A stretch of DNA of 26,668 nt from an uncultured Bacteroidales bacterium (GCA_946407715.1 CAMJPH010000027.1:1-26668); one strand, 5' to 3'. Positions 7,513 through 15,834 are shown, counted from the stretch's first letter. A program made the numbers and translations. Notes: generated by a model from the letters alone, not told the origin.

Positions 7513-7920
7513 ATGAGTTACAAAATTATTGACGTAGAAGGAATCGGCGATGTTTACGCCACGAAATTGGCAGAGGCCGGCATTAACACGGTGGAAGAGT
7601 TGTTGGAGGCCGCCAAGAAGCCCGTAGGTCGTGCTGCCCTGGCTGAGAAGACGGCCATTTCTCCGAAACTGATCCTCACGTGGGCCAACCATGCCGATTT
7701 GATGCGCATCAATGGAGTCGGTCCGCAATTCTCCGAACTGCTTGAGGCCGCCGGTGTGGACACCGTGAAGGAATTCCGCCACCGTGTCGCGGAGAATCTC
7801 TTCGCCAAACTGACCGAGATTAACGAGCAGAAACATCTTGTGGGACGTGTGCCTGCCGCCACCGAACTCCAGAAGATGATCGATCAGGCAAAAGAGATTG
7901 ATCCGATGATGGAATACTAG
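7513..7920 (+). CDS. DUF4332 helix-hairpin-helix protein
   Basis: A 135-residue protein of the DUF4332 type with two helix-hairpin-helix units: VEGIGDVYATKLAEAGI near the N-terminus and INGVGPQFSELLEAAGV in the middle, each with a GxG hairpin followed by a helix. Such domains usually bind nucleic acid non-specifically, but no function is established for this family. The start at ATG 7513 (MSYKII) is preferred because family members I recall begin at this point; ATG 7507 would add two residues. No Shine-Dalgarno sequence is visible, as is usual in Bacteroidota. The gene has its own well-formed promoter and is followed, 8 bp after the stop, by a perfect palindrome that may end its transcript. 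Confidence 0.85.
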   Translation: MSYKIIDVEGIGDVYATKLAEAGINTVEELLEAAKKPVGRAALAEKTAISPKLILTWANHADLMRINGVGPQFSELLEAAGVDTVKEFRHRVAENLFAKLTEINEQKHLVGRVPAATELQKMIDQAKEIDPMMEY

Positions 7921-7927
7921 GGCTGTT

Positions 7928-7957
7928 TGTAGAGACGCAAAATTTTGCGTCTCTACA
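7928..7957. repeat. TGTAG-family palindrome, copy 4 (perfect 30 bp)
   Basis: A perfect 30-bp palindrome: TGTAGAGACG, CAAAATTTTG, CGTCTCTACA. The outer ten bases are identical to the copy at 7401-7430 but the centre differs. It lies 8 bp past the DUF4332 stop codon and could serve as a transcript-end hairpin. Confidence 0.95.
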
Positions 7958-7970
7958 TTGCCTATTTTTG

Positions 7971-7978
7971 TATCTTTG
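7971..7978 (+). promoter_or_regulatory. -7 promoter element of the 224-residue protein gene
   Basis: TATCTTTG followed by GCCG is identical in its core to the promoter at 7477-7484. It lies 24 nt before the ATG at 8003. The nearest upstream TTTG (7944-7947, inside the palindrome) is 23 nt away, a little long. The position of this element argues against an upstream TTG start at 7958. Confidence 0.6.
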
Positions 7979-8002
7979 CCGTTCAATTTTAATACGAGAA
8001 AA

Positions 8003-8677
8003 ATGGATGACAACCTATGTAATTTGTTGATAACCAAAGGTGAACTGAAGCAAAGCATCTTTACGGTGACGTTGGAGACGATGCAACTTTTCAAGGATGC
8101 CGCGAAAAGTTTCGAGGAACATTACCGCGACAACTATGCCGATGACCACGACAGTATCTCGGTGCTGTTCACTAACAAGAACCAGTACCAGTTCATGCTC
8201 AAGTTCGGCGGCGATGTGCTGATCTTCCTCATGCATACCAACATTTTCGAGTTCTCCCGCGATCATGAGGTGATGCGCACCCCCTACATCAAAGAGGACA
8301 AGGATCGCTCCTATTGCGGTATGATCCAGATATTCAACTTCTTGGGCGATTCCCTGAAATACGACCGCGTGAACGACCTCGGCTATATGATTGGACGTAT
8401 CTTCATTAACAAGGAGGGCCATTATTATATAGAAGGCAAACGCGAGTTAGCGCAGGTCATCAACAATTTCAGCAGCAACGAAATTTCTGCGGATGCGGTC
8501 AAGGAAATCCTCAGTTCTGCCATTCGATATACGCTGAATTTTGACCTTTTGGTGCCAAATTATGAGGATATGAAGATCATTACGGTGAATGATATCCTTC
8601 AATTAGAAGAGCAAACGAATCTTCTAAGAACTGGTAAACGTCTGGGATTCAGGTTTGAACAAGACAAAAACGAATAA
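8003..8677 (+). CDS. Unrecognised 224-residue cytoplasmic protein
   Basis: I do not recognise a named domain. The protein has no signal peptide or membrane segment, is acidic and of mixed alpha/beta appearance, and includes a hydrophobic stretch FGGDVLIFLMHTNIF about one third in. It ends in a charged, probably helical tail (LQLEEQTNLL...FEQDKNE). The frame is open from a TTG at 7958, but the promoter -7 element at 7971-7978 lies inside that extension, so ATG 8003 (MDDNLCNLL) is chosen. Normal codon use and its own promoter indicate a real gene. I believe similar proteins occur as conserved hypotheticals in Bacteroidales, from memory only. It lies just upstream of tRNA-Glu on the same strand. 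Confidence 0.8.
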   Translation: MDDNLCNLLITKGELKQSIFTVTLETMQLFKDAAKSFEEHYRDNYADDHDSISVLFTNKNQYQFMLKFGGDVLIFLMHTNIFEFSRDHEVMRTPYIKEDKDRSYCGMIQIFNFLGDSLKYDRVNDLGYMIGRIFINKEGHYYIEGKRELAQVINNFSSNEISADAVKEILSSAIRYTLNFDLLVPNYEDMKIITVNDILQLEEQTNLLRTGKRLGFRFEQDKNE

Positions 8678-8696
8678 GAAAAAATATTTTTTCGGA

Positions 8697-8730
8697 TTTG
8701 GCGGAGCATATCAAAAAATGTGTACTTTTG
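8697..8730 (+). promoter_or_regulatory. Promoter of tRNA-Glu
   Basis: TACTTTTG (8723-8730) matches TAnnTTTG, and a TTTG at 8697-8700 lies 22 nt upstream. The tRNA begins 23 nt after the -7 element. Confidence 0.6.
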
Positions 8731-8753
8731 CCGCGTCAAATTTGACAACTGAT

Positions 8754-8831
8754 GGCGTGTTCGTCTAGTTGGCCTAGGACGTAAGATTTTCATTCTTAAA
8801 ATCAGGGGTTCGAATCCCCTACACGCTACCA
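8754..8831 (+). tRNA. tRNA-Glu (anticodon TTC)
   Basis: A full cloverleaf can be drawn. The acceptor arm GGCGTGT pairs with ACACGCT (one G-U), followed by discriminator A and an encoded CCA. A D-arm lies within 8763-8780. The anticodon stem TAAGA/TCTTA closes loop TTTTCAT with anticodon TTC, and the T-arm AGGGG/CCCCT closes loop TTCGAAT. Anticodon TTC reads GAA/GAG glutamate codons. A promoter precedes it and a terminator follows directly, so it appears to be a single-gene transcript. Confidence 0.96.
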
Positions 8832-8833
8832 CC

Positions 8834-8863
8834 AAGCAACCTCTAACAGGTTGCTTTTTTTTA
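8834..8863 (+). terminator. Rho-independent terminator after tRNA-Glu
   Basis: A nine-bp stem AAGCAACCT / AGGTTGCTT with a five-nt loop is followed by a run of T. It begins two bases after the encoded CCA. Confidence 0.9.
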
Positions 8864-8892
8864 TTTCTAACTACCACCCCCAATAGCCTAAG

Positions 8893-8967
8893 TAAGTTTA
8901 AGCCTAAGCCTAAGTCTAAGTCTAAGTTTAAGTCTAAGTTTAAGTCTAAGTCATAGTTATAGTCAAA
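8893..8967 (+). repeat. Hexamer array (TAAGYY x10) with 15-nt suffix before radical SAM gene
   Basis: Ten in-phase hexamers (TAAGTT, TAAGCC, TAAGTC variants) at 8893-8952 are followed by the 15-nt suffix ATAGTTATAGTCAAA (8953-8967), six bases before the ATG at 8974. The same architecture with the identical suffix precedes asnS. Confidence 0.92.
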
Positions 8968-8973
8968 GTCCCC

Positions 8974-9927
8974 ATGCCCTCCGCACACCGCGTCATCCCC
9001 GTCTTCCTGCCGATGCTGGCCTGCCCGCACCGTTGCGTCTATTGTAACCAGTATGTGATTTCCGGACAGCAGAAACTGCCTTCTTTAGAACAGGTTACGG
9101 CGTTGATAGACCGAAATTTGCAAACTATTCCGCATGATTGTCACAAGCGAGTCGCTTTCTTTGGCGGGAGCTTCACCTGTTTGCCCGAACCGGTTCAGAA
9201 CCGCTATTTAGACGCGGTGCAGCCTTACCTTCAAGGTGGACGGATTGAGGGCATACAGCTTTCCACCCGCCCGGATTATATCGATGACCATATTCTGCAA
9301 AATCTTAAAAGCAAAGGTGTTACGCTGATTGAGTTGGGTGCGCAGTCGTTGAACGATGACATTTTGGCTCGTTGCGGGCGCGGGCATACCGTTGCGGATG
9401 TGGAGAATGCCTCCCGCCTGATCCGTCAACATGGCATCGACCTTGGGCTGCAGATGATGATCGGGCTTCCCGGCGACACGAAGGCGAAGGCGTTGCACAC
9501 GGCGGAGCAGATTGTCGCGTTCAGAGCATCCTGCACGCGCATTTATCCAACATTGGTCGTTGACGGCACTGCTTTAGCCGATGATTACCGCAATGGCCGA
9601 TATACGCCGTTGTCCTTGGAGGAGGCCGTGGACTGGTGCAAGGAACTTTATCGTTATTTTCAAGCAAATAGGATTACCATACTGAGATTGGGACTGCATC
9701 CCGCAAAGGATCTCCGTGAAGGGGAGCATCTGCTTGCAGGCCCGTTCCATATCTCTTTCAGAGAATTGGTACACACCGCGTTATGGCACGATCGCATCGC
9801 AGAGCAGATTGTCCGAGAGGGTAGGGAAGATGTCGTTGTAAAGGTGCCGCCTGGCGAGATGAATTACGCCGTCGGCTACGGCTCCGCGAATCGCAAAGCG
9901 TTCCCGAAGGTGAGACTTGAGACTTAA
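8974..9927 (+). CDS. Radical SAM protein (Elp3/HemN-like TIM-barrel type)
   Basis: A 317-residue radical SAM enzyme. The cluster-binding motif CPHRCVYC (Cys17, Cys21, Cys24, CxxxCxxC) is followed by the SAM-contacting GGS motif (FFGGSFTCLP, about 62-71), by ELGAQS, and by the strand-6 region MIGLPGD. This resembles the stand-alone radical SAM proteins annotated as Elp3-like, without the acetyltransferase domain. It should use a [4Fe-4S] cluster and SAM to make a 5'-deoxyadenosyl radical; a tRNA or nucleic-acid substrate is only a guess from family resemblance. The start codon follows a hexamer array by six bases. The last residues (VRLET and the stop) are encoded within a heptamer array, so the C-terminal tail may have been altered by repeat growth. 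Confidence 0.85.
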   Translation: MPSAHRVIPVFLPMLACPHRCVYCNQYVISGQQKLPSLEQVTALIDRNLQTIPHDCHKRVAFFGGSFTCLPEPVQNRYLDAVQPYLQGGRIEGIQLSTRPDYIDDHILQNLKSKGVTLIELGAQSLNDDILARCGRGHTVADVENASRLIRQHGIDLGLQMMIGLPGDTKAKALHTAEQIVAFRASCTRIYPTLVVDGTALADDYRNGRYTPLSLEEAVDWCKELYRYFQANRITILRLGLHPAKDLREGEHLLAGPFHISFRELVHTALWHDRIAEQIVREGREDVVVKVPPGEMNYAVGYGSANRKAFPKVRLET

Positions 9928-9947
9928 GACTTGAGACTTAAGACTTG
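9913..9947. repeat. Heptamer array AGACTTR x5 spanning a stop codon
   Basis: Five in-phase heptamers alternate AGACTTG and AGACTTA. The array begins inside the last codons of the radical SAM gene and provides its TAA stop (9925-9927). Confidence 0.92.
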
Positions 9948-10028
9948 ACCTTTGACCTCGTAAACCGCACGCATCCAGCGCGTAACAAAAAAAAATCAAA
10001 ATCCAACCGTTATCTGTTATATATATAT

Positions 10029-10036
10029 TATATTTG
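10029..10036 (+). promoter_or_regulatory. Candidate -7 promoter element of pheT
   Basis: TATATTTG matches TAnnTTTG and is followed by a leader of about 60 nt carrying a hairpin. No clear -33 TTTG is present at the expected distance in the AT-rich upstream sequence. Confidence 0.5.
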
Positions 10037-10039
10037 CAG

Positions 10040-10065
10040 CCGCAAAAAAAATTCCGTTTTTGCGG
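10040..10065 (+). promoter_or_regulatory. Stem-loop in the pheT leader
   Basis: CCGCAAAAA (10040-10048) pairs perfectly with TTTTTGCGG (10057-10065) around an eight-nt loop, near the expected transcription start of pheT and about 30 nt before its ATG. It could be an mRNA-stabilising or attenuation element, but no run of T follows, and I see no leader peptide rich in Phe codons. The function is unproven. Confidence 0.5.
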
Positions 10066-10096
10066 TTAATTTGTTTATTATAAAATAGTTATATAT

Positions 10097-12562
10097 ATGA
10101 ATATTTCTTACAAATGGCTGAAAGAATTGCTGAAATTCAACTTGACGGCGGAAGAGACTGCCACTTATCTGACAGATTGCGGATTGGAAGTTGAAGGGAT
10201 AGACACGTTTGAGACGGTCAAGGGTGGTCTTCGCGGTCTGAAGATCGGCGAGGTGCTCACCTGCGAACCGCATCCCAACTCTGACCATCTTCACGTGACC
10301 ACTGTCAATGTGGGGGAGGAAGAACCGCTTCACATCGTCTGTGGGGCTGCCAATGTCGCGGCAGGTCAGAAAGTGGTGGTCGCCACCATCGGCACGGTGC
10401 TTTACAACGGTGACGAGTCTTTCACCATCAAGAAATCCAAACTGCGCGGCGAGCTTTCGGAGGGCATGATTTGTGCGGAGGACGAAATCGGCCTCGGCAC
10501 ATCGCACGACGGCATCATGGTGTTGCCCGAAGATGTTGTGCCCGGCACCCCTGCGGCGGATTATTTCAAGATCGAAGCGGACACCATCTTCGAAATCGGG
10601 CTTACCCCGAACCGTTGTGACGCGATTTGTCACTTCGGCGTGGCCCGTGACCTCTATGCAGTCCTCGCCCAGCACGGTGTCTCCTGCTCCACGCTGGTGC
10701 GCCGCAACGCCCGCGAGGTGCAGCCCGTGGCCGGCGTCCACTCTCGCATCGACATCGTCATCGAGAATCAAAAAGACTGCCCCCGCTACTCTGGCGTGCT
10801 CATTGACGGTATCAAGGTGCAGGAGTCTCCCGAATGGCTGCAGACCAAGCTCAAATCCGTTGGCGTGCGCCCTATCAACAACATCGTGGACATCACCCAA
10901 TACATCATGCTTGAGTTGGGACAGCCCATGCATGCTTTCGATGCCGACAAGATCGAGGGCAACAAGGTGATTGTCAAGAATCTGCCGGAGGGAACGCCTT
11001 TCGTCACCCTCGACGGCAACGAGGTCAAACTCAGTGCTGACGACCTGATGATTTGCAACGAGAAAGAGGGTATGTGCATCGCCGGTGTTTATGGCGGCTT
11101 GCACTCTGGTATCACCGAAAACACCACCCGCCTGTTCCTTGAGAGCGCTTACTTCAACCCCGTGAGCATCCGCAAAACTGCGAAACGCCACGGTCTGAAG
11201 ACCGACGCATCGTTCCGTTACGAGCGCGGTTGCGACCCGTCCATCACCGTCTATGCGCTGAAACGTGCAGTGGAGCTGGTACTGGAACTGGCCGGCGGCT
11301 ATCCCGTGATGAACATCCTCGACCGCTATCCCAATGAGATTGAACCCGTGCAAATCACCCTTTACTATGAAGAAGTCAACCAAGTGGCTGGCAAGGTGAT
11401 TGAGAAACAGACGATTACAAAGATTTTAGTATTGCTGGATATGGAGGTGAAGCCTGCGGGTGACGACAAACTCATCGTGACCGTGCCCCAGAACAAGGCC
11501 GATGTGACCCGCCCGATTGACCTGATTGAGGAAATCCTGCGTATTTACGGATATAACAACATTGAGATACCCACAACGCTGACTTACGACATGTCTTGTC
11601 TGCGGCAGGGCGATAACGCCTACCAGATGCAGACGACCATCTCCAAGTATTTGGCAGACAACGGATTCTATGAGGTGATGAACAACTCTCTGACCAAGGC
11701 TGAATATGCCCAGCGTTTCGATTTTGTTGATGAGCGCGAGACGGTGAAACTGCTCAACCCGCTCAGCAGCGAACTGAATGCCATGCGTCAGAGCCTGCTT
11801 TTCTGTGGATTGGAGAATGTGAGCCGCAATGTGAACAACAAAACGGCTGACCTTCGCTTGTTCGAGTTCGGAAAAACGTATCATCTGAACCCGCAATCGG
11901 TTGTGGGCGACGATGTCACCGTTCGCTATCAGGAACGCGATATGATGTCCATCTTCGTGACGGGCAAGCAGGGCGACGACAATTGGGAGGGCAAGTCCGC
12001 AGAGGCCGATTTCTTCTATCTCCGCAACATGATTGACAATTTTCTGCTCAAGGTCAACTTCCCGATGGAGAAGATACAGCTTGTCACGGATACGGAGCCA
12101 CGCATGTTCGCCCAGCATGTTTCGTACAAGGTAGATGATGTGACTCCGATTCACGTAGGTGTTCTCCGTGCCGATATTTTGCGCTGTTTCGATTTGAAAA
12201 AGGCGGTCTATTACGCGGAAATTGACGTTAAGGCCGTCAATGCGCTGCGGAAAACCGTTGTCAACTATACGCCCATCAACACGTATCCTGCCGTTCGCCG
12301 CGATCTGGCGTTGGTGGTGGACAAGAATGTGACGTATGACACGCTGGAGAAGATCGGCTACAAGTACGCTTCCAAGTTGCTGAAGCAGGTCAGCTTGTTC
12401 GATGTGTTTGAGGGAGCTGCCCTCGGCGACGGCAAAAAGTCGTATGCGTTGAATTTCGTGCTTCAGAGTGCCGACAGAACACTCACCGACGAGGAAATCA
12501 ACAAGACGATGAACAAGTTGGTGGCGGCGTACGAGCGTGAGGTCGGAGCAAAATTGCGTTAA
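10097..12562 (+). CDS. pheT: Phenylalanine-tRNA ligase beta subunit
   Basis: An 821-residue, full-length bacterial-type PheRS beta chain. In order: N-terminal helix MNISYKWLKELL; the EMAP-like tRNA-binding domain (about 42-155, with HPNSDHLHV and CGAANV); B3/B4 editing domain (about 210-390, with RPINNIVDIT and LGQPMHAFD); B5 domain (about 410-480); the catalytic-like core with RIYGYNNIE and LLNPLSSELNAMR; and the C-terminal ferredoxin-like anticodon-binding domain (about 728-821, starting TYPAVRRDLALVV). With the alpha subunit (pheS, not in this window) it charges tRNA-Phe. In many bacteria pheS lies directly upstream, so the separate location is notable. A probable promoter and leader hairpin precede it, and the RibF-like gene follows after 18 bp, suggesting co-transcription. 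Confidence 0.97.
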   Translation: MNISYKWLKELLKFNLTAEETATYLTDCGLEVEGIDTFETVKGGLRGLKIGEVLTCEPHPNSDHLHVTTVNVGEEEPLHIVCGAANVAAGQKVVVATIGTVLYNGDESFTIKKSKLRGELSEGMICAEDEIGLGTSHDGIMVLPEDVVPGTPAADYFKIEADTIFEIGLTPNRCDAICHFGVARDLYAVLAQHGVSCSTLVRRNAREVQPVAGVHSRIDIVIENQKDCPRYSGVLIDGIKVQESPEWLQTKLKSVGVRPINNIVDITQYIMLELGQPMHAFDADKIEGNKVIVKNLPEGTPFVTLDGNEVKLSADDLMICNEKEGMCIAGVYGGLHSGITENTTRLFLESAYFNPVSIRKTAKRHGLKTDASFRYERGCDPSITVYALKRAVELVLELAGGYPVMNILDRYPNEIEPVQITLYYEEVNQVAGKVIEKQTITKILVLLDMEVKPAGDDKLIVTVPQNKADVTRPIDLIEEILRIYGYNNIEIPTTLTYDMSCLRQGDNAYQMQTTISKYLADNGFYEVMNNSLTKAEYAQRFDFVDERETVKLLNPLSSELNAMRQSLLFCGLENVSRNVNNKTADLRLFEFGKTYHLNPQSVVGDDVTVRYQERDMMSIFVTGKQGDDNWEGKSAEADFFYLRNMIDNFLLKVNFPMEKIQLVTDTEPRMFAQHVSYKVDDVTPIHVGVLRADILRCFDLKKAVYYAEIDVKAVNALRKTVVNYTPINTYPAVRRDLALVVDKNVTYDTLEKIGYKYASKLLKQVSLFDVFEGAALGDGKKSYALNFVLQSADRTLTDEEINKTMNKLVAAYEREVGAKLR

Positions 12563-12580
12563 CGGGTATTTCTTTACGGA

Positions 12581-13156
12581 ATGCTAATTTACAAGGGTTT
12601 AGAGAATTTGCCGGGCTGGGACAACCCGGTGGTTGCTGTCGGCGCATTCGACGGTGTCCACTTGGGGCATGTCCGTATTCTGCGATTTTTGATCGAACAA
12701 GCCGCACGGGTTAACGGCACCAGTGTGGTGCTGACTTTTGACCCCCATCCCCGCACCGTGCTTCACCCCGATCCCTCGTTCTTCACCATCAACAGCTTGG
12801 ATGAGAATCTGAAACTTATTGAGAAACAGGGTGTTGATGCTACCATTGTGTTGCCGTTCTCGTTGGATTTCTCCCAAAAGACCTACCAGCAGTTCATTCA
12901 GGAGGTCATAATGGGTACTCTGCAGGCCCACACGTTGGTGATGGGGCCGAATCATGCCTTCGGACATCACCGCGAAGGACATCACGACAACATCAAGGAA
13001 TATTGCCGTGAACACAGTCTCCAAGTGGTGGACATCCCCGAAGAGATGTGGCACTCCGCCGGCGTTCACTCCGCCGTCATCCGCGAACACATCCTCAAAA
13101 AGGATTGGGAAACGGTGGATGCGATGCTGGGATACGAATATAGACGTAAGACGTAA
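12581..13156 (+). CDS. Single-domain RibF-like FAD synthetase (FMN adenylyltransferase), no riboflavin kinase domain
   Basis: A 191-residue protein matching only the N-terminal nucleotidyltransferase half of bifunctional RibF. Visible motifs: VGAFDGVHLGH (HxGH-type ATP site, about 21-31), TFDPHPRTVL, and GPNHAFGHHREG, close to the GYxHxFGxxREG form in Bacteroidota RibF. The usual ISSTxIR motif appears as VHSAVIREHI, so the serine/threonine pair is not conserved. Full RibF is about 310 residues; here the protein stops after MLGYEY, where the riboflavin kinase domain would begin, and no kinase domain follows in any frame. It could form FAD from FMN and ATP, or be a diverged paralogue beside a full RibF elsewhere. 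It lies 18 bp after pheT. Its last codons and stop overlap a short heptamer run. Confidence 0.8.
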   Translation: MLIYKGLENLPGWDNPVVAVGAFDGVHLGHVRILRFLIEQAARVNGTSVVLTFDPHPRTVLHPDPSFFTINSLDENLKLIEKQGVDATIVLPFSLDFSQKTYQQFIQEVIMGTLQAHTLVMGPNHAFGHHREGHHDNIKEYCREHSLQVVDIPEEMWHSAGVHSAVIREHILKKDWETVDAMLGYEYRRKT

Positions 13157-13162
13157 GAGATT
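13142..13162. repeat. Short heptamer run at the end of the RibF-like gene
   Basis: AGACGTA twice and then AGAGATT occur in phase. The run encodes the final residues RKT and the stop codon (13154-13156). Confidence 0.6.
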
Positions 13163-13234
13163 ATAGACAAAAATAGATGAATGAACATAATAATTTAGAT
13201 TATAAACAAAGTACAAAAGAAATGTGTATCAACA

Positions 13235-13262
13235 AAGTCTCAAGTCAAAAGTCTTAAGTCTC
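13235..13262. repeat. Heptamer array AAGTCNN x4 upstream of topA
   Basis: AAGTCTC, AAGTCAA, AAGTCTT and AAGTCTC stand in direct succession in the 180-bp spacer upstream of topA. The rest of that spacer is AT-rich with no motif I can name. Confidence 0.85.
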
Positions 13263-13336
13263 AAAACGATAAACCAATAAATTAAGAATACGAAAAAAGA
13301 AACGATAAACAGTTAATAGTAACTATAAACCAATAT

Positions 13337-15829
13337 ATGAGCAAGAACTTAATCATCGTCGAGTCTCCGGCGAAAGCGAAAACCATCCAGAAGTTCATCG
13401 GGAAGGATTACACCGTGATTTCCAGTAAGGGTCACGTGCGGGATCTTCCCTCGAAAGGGATGGGCATAGACATCGCGCACGATTTTGAACCACAGTATGA
13501 GGTGTTGGATGACAAGAAAGCCCTCATCAACGATATCAAGAAAAAGGCGGCGGAGGCCGACACCATTTGGCTCGCAACCGATGATGACCGCGAGGGTGAA
13601 GCCATTTCGTGGCATCTGATGGAAGTGACCAAGATGGATCCAGCGAAAGTGAAACGTATTGTGTTTCATGAGATTACCAAATCCGCTATCGATGAGGCTT
13701 TGGCGCATCCCAGAACGCTGAATGTTGATTTGGTGAATGCGCAGCAGGCCCGTCGTGTGCTGGACCGACTCGTCGGTTTCGAGTTGTCGCCGGTTCTGTG
13801 GCGCAAGGTACGCCCCTCACTTTCAGCAGGGCGTGTGCAGTCGGTGGCGGTGAAGCTGATTGTCGAGCGCGAACACGAAATCGAGAAATTCAACAGCACC
13901 TCCTCTTACAAGGTGGACGGCATTTTCAACCCGCTGCGCGACAAGAAAATCGAGCTGGACGCGGAGCTGAACAAGCGTTTCCCCACCAAGGAGGAAGCCC
14001 TCTCTTTCTTGGAGCACTGCCGGAATGCGTCGTTCAAAATCACAGCCATTGAGAAGACCCCGGGCAAGAAAAGTCCTGCGCCGCCGTTCACCACCTCCAC
14101 ACTGCAACAGGAGGCGGCCCGCAAACTCGGTTTCTCCGTGTCAAAGACGATGGTCGTGGCGCAGCAGCTCTACGAGGCCGGTTACATCACCTACATGCGT
14201 ACCGACTCCGTGAACCTGTCGAACATGGCGCTCGCCGTCGCCCATAAAGTCGTGGCTGAGAAATACGGTGAGGATTACGCCAAGACCCGCAAGTATGTCA
14301 CCAAGACCAAAGGAGCACAGGAGGCGCACGAAGCTATCCGTCCCACGGATATTTCTCGGGAAACCATTCCTGGCGACACTTTCGCCAAGCATCTCTACGA
14401 GCTGATCTGGAAGCGCACTATCGCCTCCCAGATGAGTGATGCCAAAACCGAAAAGACCGCCATCACCATTCCTGTTGAAGGTCGCGCTGAGAAGTTCGTC
14501 GCTTCCGGCGAAGTCATCCTGTTCCCCGGCTTCTTGAAAGTATATACGGAATCTAAGGATGAGGAGAGCGAGGAAGTGAAGGGGATGTTGCCGCCTATGG
14601 AAGTGGGCGACGACCTGAATGCCAAGCAGATTATGGCGACCCAGCGTTATGCGCAGCCGCCCGTCCGTTACACCGAAGCCAGCCTTGTGAAGAAGTTGGA
14701 GGAGCTCGGCATCGGGCGTCCTTCAACGTATGCCCCCACCATCTCCACCATCCAGAAGCGCGAATACGTGCGCAAAGCCACCCGCCAGGGCAAGGAACGC
14801 CAGTATTTCTGCCTCACCATGACAGCGGATGGGGTCAAGGAGGAGAAGAAAAAGGAAAAATATGGCTATGAGAAGGACAAACTCATCCCTACGGATGTGG
14901 GTATCGTGGTGAACGACTATCTCCAGGAGAATTTCAAGGAGATTATGGATTACGGTTTCACGGCCGATGTGGAGAAGGAGTTCGATGATATTGCGGAGGG
15001 CAAGGCCAACTGGCAGGACATGATGAGCCGTTTCTATGGCGGTTTCCACCAGCAGGTCGATACGGCCATCAACTACTCCACCAAGGCCAGCGGGGAGCGG
15101 CTTTTGGGCTATGACCCCAAAACCAACGAGAAAGTCTTCGCGAAATTAGGCAAATACGGCCCGATGGTGCAGATTGGCGAGACCTACGCTGACTCGAAGC
15201 CCCGTTATGCCCGTCTCCAAGCCGACCAGTTCATCGACACCATCACACTGGAGGAAGCTCTGGAGCTGTTCAAACTGCCGCGCACTCTTGGCGAATGGAA
15301 CGGCAAGGTGGTGTCGGTGGGCGTGGGCCGTTTCGGACCCTACGTGCGATACGACGGCACGTTCGAGTCCATCCCCAAAACCGACGACCCCTATTCCATC
15401 ACGTTGGAGCGTTGCATCGAGCTTTTGGAGGGCAAGATGAAGAAAAACGCCGAGAGAACTCCGCATCTGATAGGCCATTTCGATGGCAAAGAGATTTTTG
15501 CCGCCGCCGGCCGTTATGGTCCTTATATTAAATATGACGGCAAGAATTATACCCTTGATAAAAATATGAGCCTTGACGATTTGACCGAAGAGCAGGCGAT
15601 TGAGCTTATCCAGAATAAGGAAACGCGCAATGTTCTGGTGTCCTATCCGGAAGATGCCAGTCTGAAGGTGATGAACGGTCGCTACGGCCCGTATATCACT
15701 AACGGAACGGACAACTTCAAGATTCCCAAAGACATGGTGGCCAACAGGCTCACTTATCAGGATTGTGTCCGGATTATGCAGGAAACCGCCCCGACGGCCA
15801 AGAAACGTGTTGTCAGACGTAAAAAATAG
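13337..15829 (+). CDS. topA: DNA topoisomerase I (type IA)
   Basis: An 830-residue type IA topoisomerase that relaxes negative supercoils. The N-terminal Toprim domain starts with IVESPAKAKTI and has the metal-binding acidic cluster TDDDREGE (81-88). The catalytic tyrosine lies in GYITYMRTDS (Tyr286 by count). LGIGRPSTYAPTI marks the central domain. Instead of zinc fingers, the C-terminus has four TopA C-terminal repeats centred on KYGPMVQIG, RFGPYVRYDG, RYGPYIKYDG and RYGPYITNG, and ends in a basic tail (KKRVVRRKK) for DNA contact. This layout is usual in Bacteroidota. The arginase-fold gene follows after 5 bp, so the two are very probably co-transcribed. Confidence 0.97.
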   Translation: MSKNLIIVESPAKAKTIQKFIGKDYTVISSKGHVRDLPSKGMGIDIAHDFEPQYEVLDDKKALINDIKKKAAEADTIWLATDDDREGEAISWHLMEVTKMDPAKVKRIVFHEITKSAIDEALAHPRTLNVDLVNAQQARRVLDRLVGFELSPVLWRKVRPSLSAGRVQSVAVKLIVEREHEIEKFNSTSSYKVDGIFNPLRDKKIELDAELNKRFPTKEEALSFLEHCRNASFKITAIEKTPGKKSPAPPFTTSTLQQEAARKLGFSVSKTMVVAQQLYEAGYITYMRTDSVNLSNMALAVAHKVVAEKYGEDYAKTRKYVTKTKGAQEAHEAIRPTDISRETIPGDTFAKHLYELIWKRTIASQMSDAKTEKTAITIPVEGRAEKFVASGEVILFPGFLKVYTESKDEESEEVKGMLPPMEVGDDLNAKQIMATQRYAQPPVRYTEASLVKKLEELGIGRPSTYAPTISTIQKREYVRKATRQGKERQYFCLTMTADGVKEEKKKEKYGYEKDKLIPTDVGIVVNDYLQENFKEIMDYGFTADVEKEFDDIAEGKANWQDMMSRFYGGFHQQVDTAINYSTKASGERLLGYDPKTNEKVFAKLGKYGPMVQIGETYADSKPRYARLQADQFIDTITLEEALELFKLPRTLGEWNGKVVSVGVGRFGPYVRYDGTFESIPKTDDPYSITLERCIELLEGKMKKNAERTPHLIGHFDGKEIFAAAGRYGPYIKYDGKNYTLDKNMSLDDLTEEQAIELIQNKETRNVLVSYPEDASLKVMNGRYGPYITNGTDNFKIPKDMVANRLTYQDCVRIMQETAPTAKKRVVRRKK

Positions 15830-15834
15830 GAAGG

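Noticed and set aside
7958..8002. TTG-initiated extension of the 224-residue protein
   Set aside because: The extension contains the -7 promoter element TATCTTTG at 7971-7978, so it should not be translated.
8599..9030. Minus-strand frame with a DLNLDL repeat protein segment
   Set aside because: It crosses the tRNA-Glu gene and translates the TAAGYY hexamer array, so the peptide repeat is an artefact of the DNA repeat.
10028..11383. 451-codon minus-strand open frame
   Set aside because: It lies entirely opposite pheT, whose domains are complete. It is His/Asp/Val-rich as expected for antisense of a biased coding frame.
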